Shown here piece after piece: positions 51,892 through 54,836 of a stretch of 54,836 nt of DNA. Source of the DNA: Vibrio owensii CAIM 1854 = LMG 25443 (GTDB lineage: Bacteria; Pseudomonadota; Gammaproteobacteria; Enterobacterales; Vibrionaceae); contig NZ_JPRD01000037.1 in assembly GCF_000817815.1 (NCBI RefSeq), positions 1-54,836 on the forward strand, read 5' to 3'. The notes beneath the pieces are model-generated. The model was not told the DNA's origin. It made no database searches and was given only the letters and a program-made list of their open reading frames with translations. The position numbers were made by a program, and so were the translations under genes. Positions within the stretch are counted from its first letter, which is position 1; each line of letters begins with the position of its first letter.

Positions 51892-53163
51892 CTAAAGAAC
51901 TGCGGCACTACTAACTACACCTTTACCATCGAATGACATAGCGATACGCACATTACCACTCGGTTCAATAAACCGAGACATACTCTCAACGAGTGAGCTT
52001 CGCAATGTCAAGTACTCGTGTTGCTGCTCATTCCCTGTTCGGTGATAATCAAAGGATAGAGATCTAAGCTTATCTCTACGCAATTCCAAAGTCTCATTAG
52101 AATTCCAGAAAGCTTTACACATAAGCTTCGATTCTCGTTCTAGAACTGCATCTTTAAACTGCTCGATTAAATTTGACCATCGAGACTCATTTATGTCGAT
52201 ACTAGAATACTCACGTTTTGCAGGATCAAGATAAGCTGTAACAAAATTTATAACCGATGCAAGGTTTAGGAAAAGCTCGCGACGCTTTAAAAGTGGTCTT
52301 ATTCTTTCGATTAGACTCTTTAGGTGTTCAAATGTATCCCCAGTCCCAAAGTTATCTTGATCTTTAAGGATTGATATGTTTTTGGTCAATGAGGCCATGT
52401 CTTCTTCTAACTTATTGCGCCAAGAATATGAGTCCTTAATGATCACTTCAATAGCATTCCTTTTTTGCTGCGGTAGTTCATCGGGACAACGAAGTTCTTT
52501 CATATGTTCTGAAATTTCACGTAAATAATCAAAAGCACCTGTAATTCTCGCTTTATCTTCATTTTCCTGCCTCTCAAGAACTTCTGAAATAGAGTCTTTG
52601 ATAGCACTTAAACTTCTTTCAATATCGGCCAGATGTGATTGGGCAACCGCAATGCTTACAAGCTGAAAGGCTCCACTAGCAAGTTGCTTTGCTTTTCCGC
52701 CCTGTATTAACCGAGCTTTTCCCACGATTTTATTCGAAGAATCAACTGCATCAGCTAGAATCTCTCCGGATTTAGTTCTCATTAATTTGTAAGTACCATC
52801 AGACAACCCTTGTTGTATGTCCGGTTTGAAGAGCACTTCGACTGTCTTGTTAGGAACACTTACCGAGCCTTTGAACAAGTCAGAGGTAAGGTGTGTAACA
52901 CGATTAATTGCACTACTAGACGACTCAATAAGATGAGCCCGGTCCGGTATTTTTTCTATCTCTCTAGACTCTAGCACTTTGATTCCGTTGTCATCTACTA
53001 TAGCTAGATCACAGCCAAATTCATCGATTGCCTCTGATGTATCTGATGTATCTGATGTAATCGAGTCAACAGTATTTCTTCGACTTTTTCTATTTCGAGC
53101 TATAATTAACACGAGAAGTGTGGGTACTAAAATAGATATGATAATCAAGAGTGTAGTATTCAT
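51892..53163 (-). CDS. Cassette-borne membrane-anchored protein of unknown function
   Basis: A 423-residue protein I do not recognise. The start at 53163 is chosen because AAGGAAATC precedes it and the next residues form a membrane helix (NTTLLIIISILVPTLLVLII); the frame's first ATG at 53283 would translate attC DNA. After a polar linker with an in-frame 9-bp tandem repeat (53033-53059, SDTSDTS), there is a compact domain (VEVLFKPDIQQGLSDGTYKL, then GEILADAVDSSNKIVGKARL, GAFQLVSIAVAQ, about 125-200), then a long helical and probably coiled-coil part (about 200-400). An N-in or N-out anchor with a large cytoplasmic body is likely. It fills a whole cassette next to a Kiwa cassette, which suggests an anti-phage or toxin-like role by context only. 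Confidence 0.7.
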   Translation of the reverse strand: MNTTLLIIISILVPTLLVLIIARNRKSRRNTVDSITSDTSDTSEAIDEFGCDLAIVDDNGIKVLESREIEKIPDRAHLIESSSSAINRVTHLTSDLFKGSVSVPNKTVEVLFKPDIQQGLSDGTYKLMRTKSGEILADAVDSSNKIVGKARLIQGGKAKQLASGAFQLVSIAVAQSHLADIERSLSAIKDSISEVLERQENEDKARITGAFDYLREISEHMKELRCPDELPQQKRNAIEVIIKDSYSWRNKLEEDMASLTKNISILKDQDNFGTGDTFEHLKSLIERIRPLLKRRELFLNLASVINFVTAYLDPAKREYSSIDINESRWSNLIEQFKDAVLERESKLMCKAFWNSNETLELRRDKLRSLSFDYHRTGNEQQHEYLTLRSSLVESMSRFIEPSGNVRIAMSFDGKGVVSSAAVL

Positions 53164-53179
53164 GATTTCCTTGAATTTT

Positions 53180-53301
53180 GTCCATATCACCTTGTAGTGT
53201 GAGCGACACATTACAGATGCCGCCACAGAACACCTTAAACACCAAGCACAGTGCTCAGCAAAATGCCAAGCGTTGCGAATCAATGTTAAGCAGATTATAA
53301 A
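53180..53301 (-). other. VCR-like attC site 2 (partly degenerate)
   Basis: On the minus strand, directly after the kwaB reading frame, comes CTGCTTAACATT and then GATTCGCAACGCTTGGCATT, nearly identical to the conserved block of the V. cholerae repeat (GATTCGCAACGCGTGGCATT). The later half (GGTGTTTAAGGTGTTCTGTG, GTGTCGCTCACACTACAAGG) has the spacing but weak R-boxes. Length about 122, as in VCRs. It separates the Kiwa cassette from the 423-codon gene. Confidence 0.72.
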
Positions 53302-54183
53302 CTAAAAAGTACACTCACGCTTTGAGTTAGTTACAAAATTTGTATTTGATAGAGGTGATTTATAGTAGCCTTCGTCTAAAAATCTCAGCAACACTTTCAG
53401 TGCAGGCCTGTTTAGAGGAATATCAATTACTTCATTGCCGTCAATATTCACCGTAGGGAATGGAATATTGAACTCCAAAGCGTCCGCTTTCATAACATGT
53501 ATAGGGACTGTTCCTAGAATGTCACTTTGCTGAATTAGTGAAGTTTTTCTTCTCACCCAACTATCCTATATGGCAATTAACCCGTCTTTATTAGTTACTC
53601 GAACTGCATCACTAGAAGAGAATACATTGATATCATCATTAGTCGCTTCCTTGTAATAGTCACTCAAGTCAAATATTTGTCTAGCCGTAAAAAAACTAAC
53701 GAAGCGTAGCTTCCCTCCTTCGAGAATAGCAGTCAACTTTGAATCAACCGTTAAACCGATACCTTCAATTTTCTTGTAAACATTTGATAAATGAAAGATG
53801 GACAAACCATTCGTAGAGATGAACCTACGTTTGTCAAAGTTTTGTAGTAAAATCTTTACCTCCCCACTCTCAAGTGTATAATCGGTGAAAAGCGCTTTAA
53901 TATCACCTAAGAAACTTTCTGTCGGTTCTACGACTTCTATTGATAATGGATTTACAATTGCATTAGATAAGCTGTTTATCTCATCATAATTATCAATTAG
54001 CAGCACTTCACCACGATCAGGTCTATACTTCCCATCAAAATGAATTACTTCTGTTGGTAACTCGAACTCATTTTCTTGGCTTTTTATATATGCTGCCAAA
54101 TCGTCTTGAACAGTAGAAGACAATTCAAATCTGACAATTCTCTTTGCGGGATCACTTGTCATTGCAAAAAGGTTAAATAACAT
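53302..54183 (-). pseudogene. kwaB: Kiwa protein KwaB (DUF4868) interrupted by an amber codon
   Basis: From the ATG at 54183 the frame runs 205 codons to TAG at 53568-53566 and then continues in the same frame (DSWVRRKTSLIQQSDILG) for another 87 codons to a stop at 53302, 293 codons in all. The C-terminal part has the DUF4868 ending (ALKVLLRFLDEGYYKSPLS, then FVTNSKRE), the family found in KwaB of the Kiwa anti-phage system. The N-terminal part is an alpha/beta region (IVRFELSSTVQDDLAAYI, GEVLLIDNYDEI). The ATG directly abuts the kwaA stop (TAAATG). A single substitution explains the break. The truncated product loses the family's conserved end, so the system is probably off unless the codon is suppressed or miscalled. 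Confidence 0.75.
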
Positions 54184-54693
54184 TTACTTCTCCATAATCA
54201 TACTATCTGAAATAGATATAACTTGTTTAACTGTTTTTGGATCTCTTATATTTCTTTTAGATATTAATGTGTAAACAACACCACTATCAGATTTAGTTTT
54301 ATAAAATCTATACTTAAACAAGTACATTAATGGATGAAACGGTATATACTGTAAAACCCACAACGTCACCAGCAAAAGAGTTAATATGATCGAAATTACT
54401 TTAAAGTTAAGTTCAACCATTCTCATAACTATCGGTGCTGCATATGCGGCAAGAAAAACCAAAAGAAAGTAGTCAGTTGACTCTACTTTCTTTGCATTAA
54501 AACTGATTCTCTCACCTTGATTTTTTACTAATTTGAAGATCAAAAAAAATAAAACAATTCCTAACAAAAAAACAAATATTAATTGATAGAATAAAATATC
54601 ATCACCTGAGATTAAATACCTTACTATAGCGAGTGCTAGTAGTGTTGGGGAGAATGAAGACAAGAAAAAAATTGTCTTTAACGAATTTCGCAT
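54184..54693 (-). CDS. kwaA: Kiwa membrane protein KwaA
   Basis: A 169-residue inner-membrane protein with four predicted helices (about 8-28, 34-55, 74-92 and 97-116) and a cytoplasmic tail (about 120-169). Size, topology and position directly upstream of a DUF4868 gene are those of KwaA, the membrane sensor of Kiwa. I assign it by neighbour and topology rather than by sequence motif, because KwaA is poorly conserved. AAGGGAAAG precedes the ATG. Its stop is fused to the kwaB start (TAAATG), and GGAG near its own end serves as the kwaB ribosome-binding site. The sequence is more AT-rich than the chromosomal genes to the left. Confidence 0.72.
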   Translation of the reverse strand: MRNSLKTIFFLSSFSPTLLALAIVRYLISGDDILFYQLIFVFLLGIVLFFLIFKLVKNQGERISFNAKKVESTDYFLLVFLAAYAAPIVMRMVELNFKVISIILTLLLVTLWVLQYIPFHPLMYLFKYRFYKTKSDSGVVYTLISKRNIRDPKTVKQVISISDSMIMEK

Positions 54694-54707
54694 AACTTTC
54701 CCTTTTT

Positions 54708-54830
54708 AGTTAAACGCTCACTTAAGTGGTGACTAACGCCATACCGATGCTGCCTTGTACCACTTCAACTAACGCACAATGTTAATGCCACGTGTTGCGA
54801 ATCATTCCTGAACAGTTTGTATGTTTAACT
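54708..54830 (-). other. VCR-like attC site 3 (well formed)
   Basis: A 123-base element bounded by perfect inverted octamers, AGTTAAAC (54708-54715) and GTTTAACT (54823-54830). On the minus strand it contains CTGTTCAGGAATGATTCGCA followed by ACACGTGGCATT, very close to the V. cholerae repeat (GATTCGCAACGCGTGGCATT), then GGCGTTAGTCACCACTTAAG in the L-box position. Length and symmetry are those of a VCR attC. It marks the 5' side of the Kiwa cassette. The array may continue past the window end at 54836. Confidence 0.8.
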
Positions 54831-54836
54831 CTACTA

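Noticed and set aside
53164..53283. N-terminal extension of the 423-residue cassette protein
   Set aside because: The extra 40 codons are translated attC DNA; a ribosome-binding site and membrane helix support the start at 53163.
53302..53556. Independent 84-codon gene starting at GTG 53556
   Set aside because: It is in the same frame as kwaB after the TAG, has no ribosome-binding site and encodes the expected DUF4868 end.

Overview
The window looks like a piece of the second chromosome of a Vibrio, probably of the Harveyi clade (V. parahaemolyticus / V. alginolyticus type). I infer this from protein sequences and from gene neighbourhoods I remember from Vibrio chromosome 2: glgC next to a periplasmic chitodextrinase, cra next to fruBKA, and gcvT / XRE-cupin regulator / glyA-gcvH-gcvP. 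No rRNA, tRNA, CRISPR array or complete insertion sequence was seen. Most of the sequence is ordinary chromosomal coding DNA; the last 3 kb is accessory.

Layout. 0.1-1.6 kb: YceI and cytochrome b561 operon, DUF2164 protein. 1.7-5.5 kb: an unknown protein, an EAL phosphodiesterase, a DEAD-box helicase, ACP phosphodiesterase and an unlisted 34-codon ORF with a near-perfect Shine-Dalgarno. 5.9-8.5 kb: a chemoreceptor, a small zinc-ribbon protein and a HAD phosphatase. 8.7-10.4 kb: a decayed HD-GYP phosphodiesterase carrying at least five lesions. 10.5-16.7 kb: an unknown protein, creA, inosine-guanosine kinase, formate-THF ligase behind a PurR-type promoter, and glgC. 16.8-22.4 kb: chitodextrinase, AraC regulator and a divergent YqhD-type alcohol dehydrogenase. 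22.7-23.3 kb: a broken YhhN-family gene. 23.5-26.8 kb: a polar amino-acid ABC transporter. 26.9-30.5 kb: a second EAL protein, an S4 RNA-binding protein, an endonuclease/exonuclease/phosphatase-family protein and Cra. 30.5-34.8 kb: the fructose PTS operon with three Cra operators. 34.9-37.1 kb: a ToxR/ToxS- or VtrA/VtrC-like membrane regulator pair, divergent from an outer-membrane beta-barrel whose upstream region holds three tandem 11-bp repeats. 37.2-44.3 kb: a lipoprotein and an RND efflux operon (two adaptors plus pump) with a divergent TetR regulator and a shared operator. 44.5-51.6 kb: the glycine cleavage region.

51.7-54.8 kb: what I read as integron-type gene cassettes. Three VCR-like attC sites (one well formed, two degenerate) separate two minus-strand cassettes. 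One carries a Kiwa-type anti-phage pair, kwaA and kwaB (DUF4868), in which kwaB is interrupted by a single in-frame amber codon. The other carries one 423-residue membrane-anchored protein that I do not recognise. No integrase gene is in the window. This is the best candidate for an undescribed defence function.

How the parts work together. fhs, gcvT, glyA, gcvH and gcvP form a one-carbon/glycine module. fhs and gcvT share the same promoter geometry, with a PurR-type palindrome just after the -10. A CTATAGG-containing motif recurs around the XRE-cupin gene, in front of both gcvT and glyA, and is a plausible operator for that regulator. fruB/K/A and cra form a classical F1P-controlled unit. 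Three c-di-GMP hydrolase-type genes are present: one apparently active EAL, one EAL lacking a metal-binding Glu, and one dead HD-GYP.
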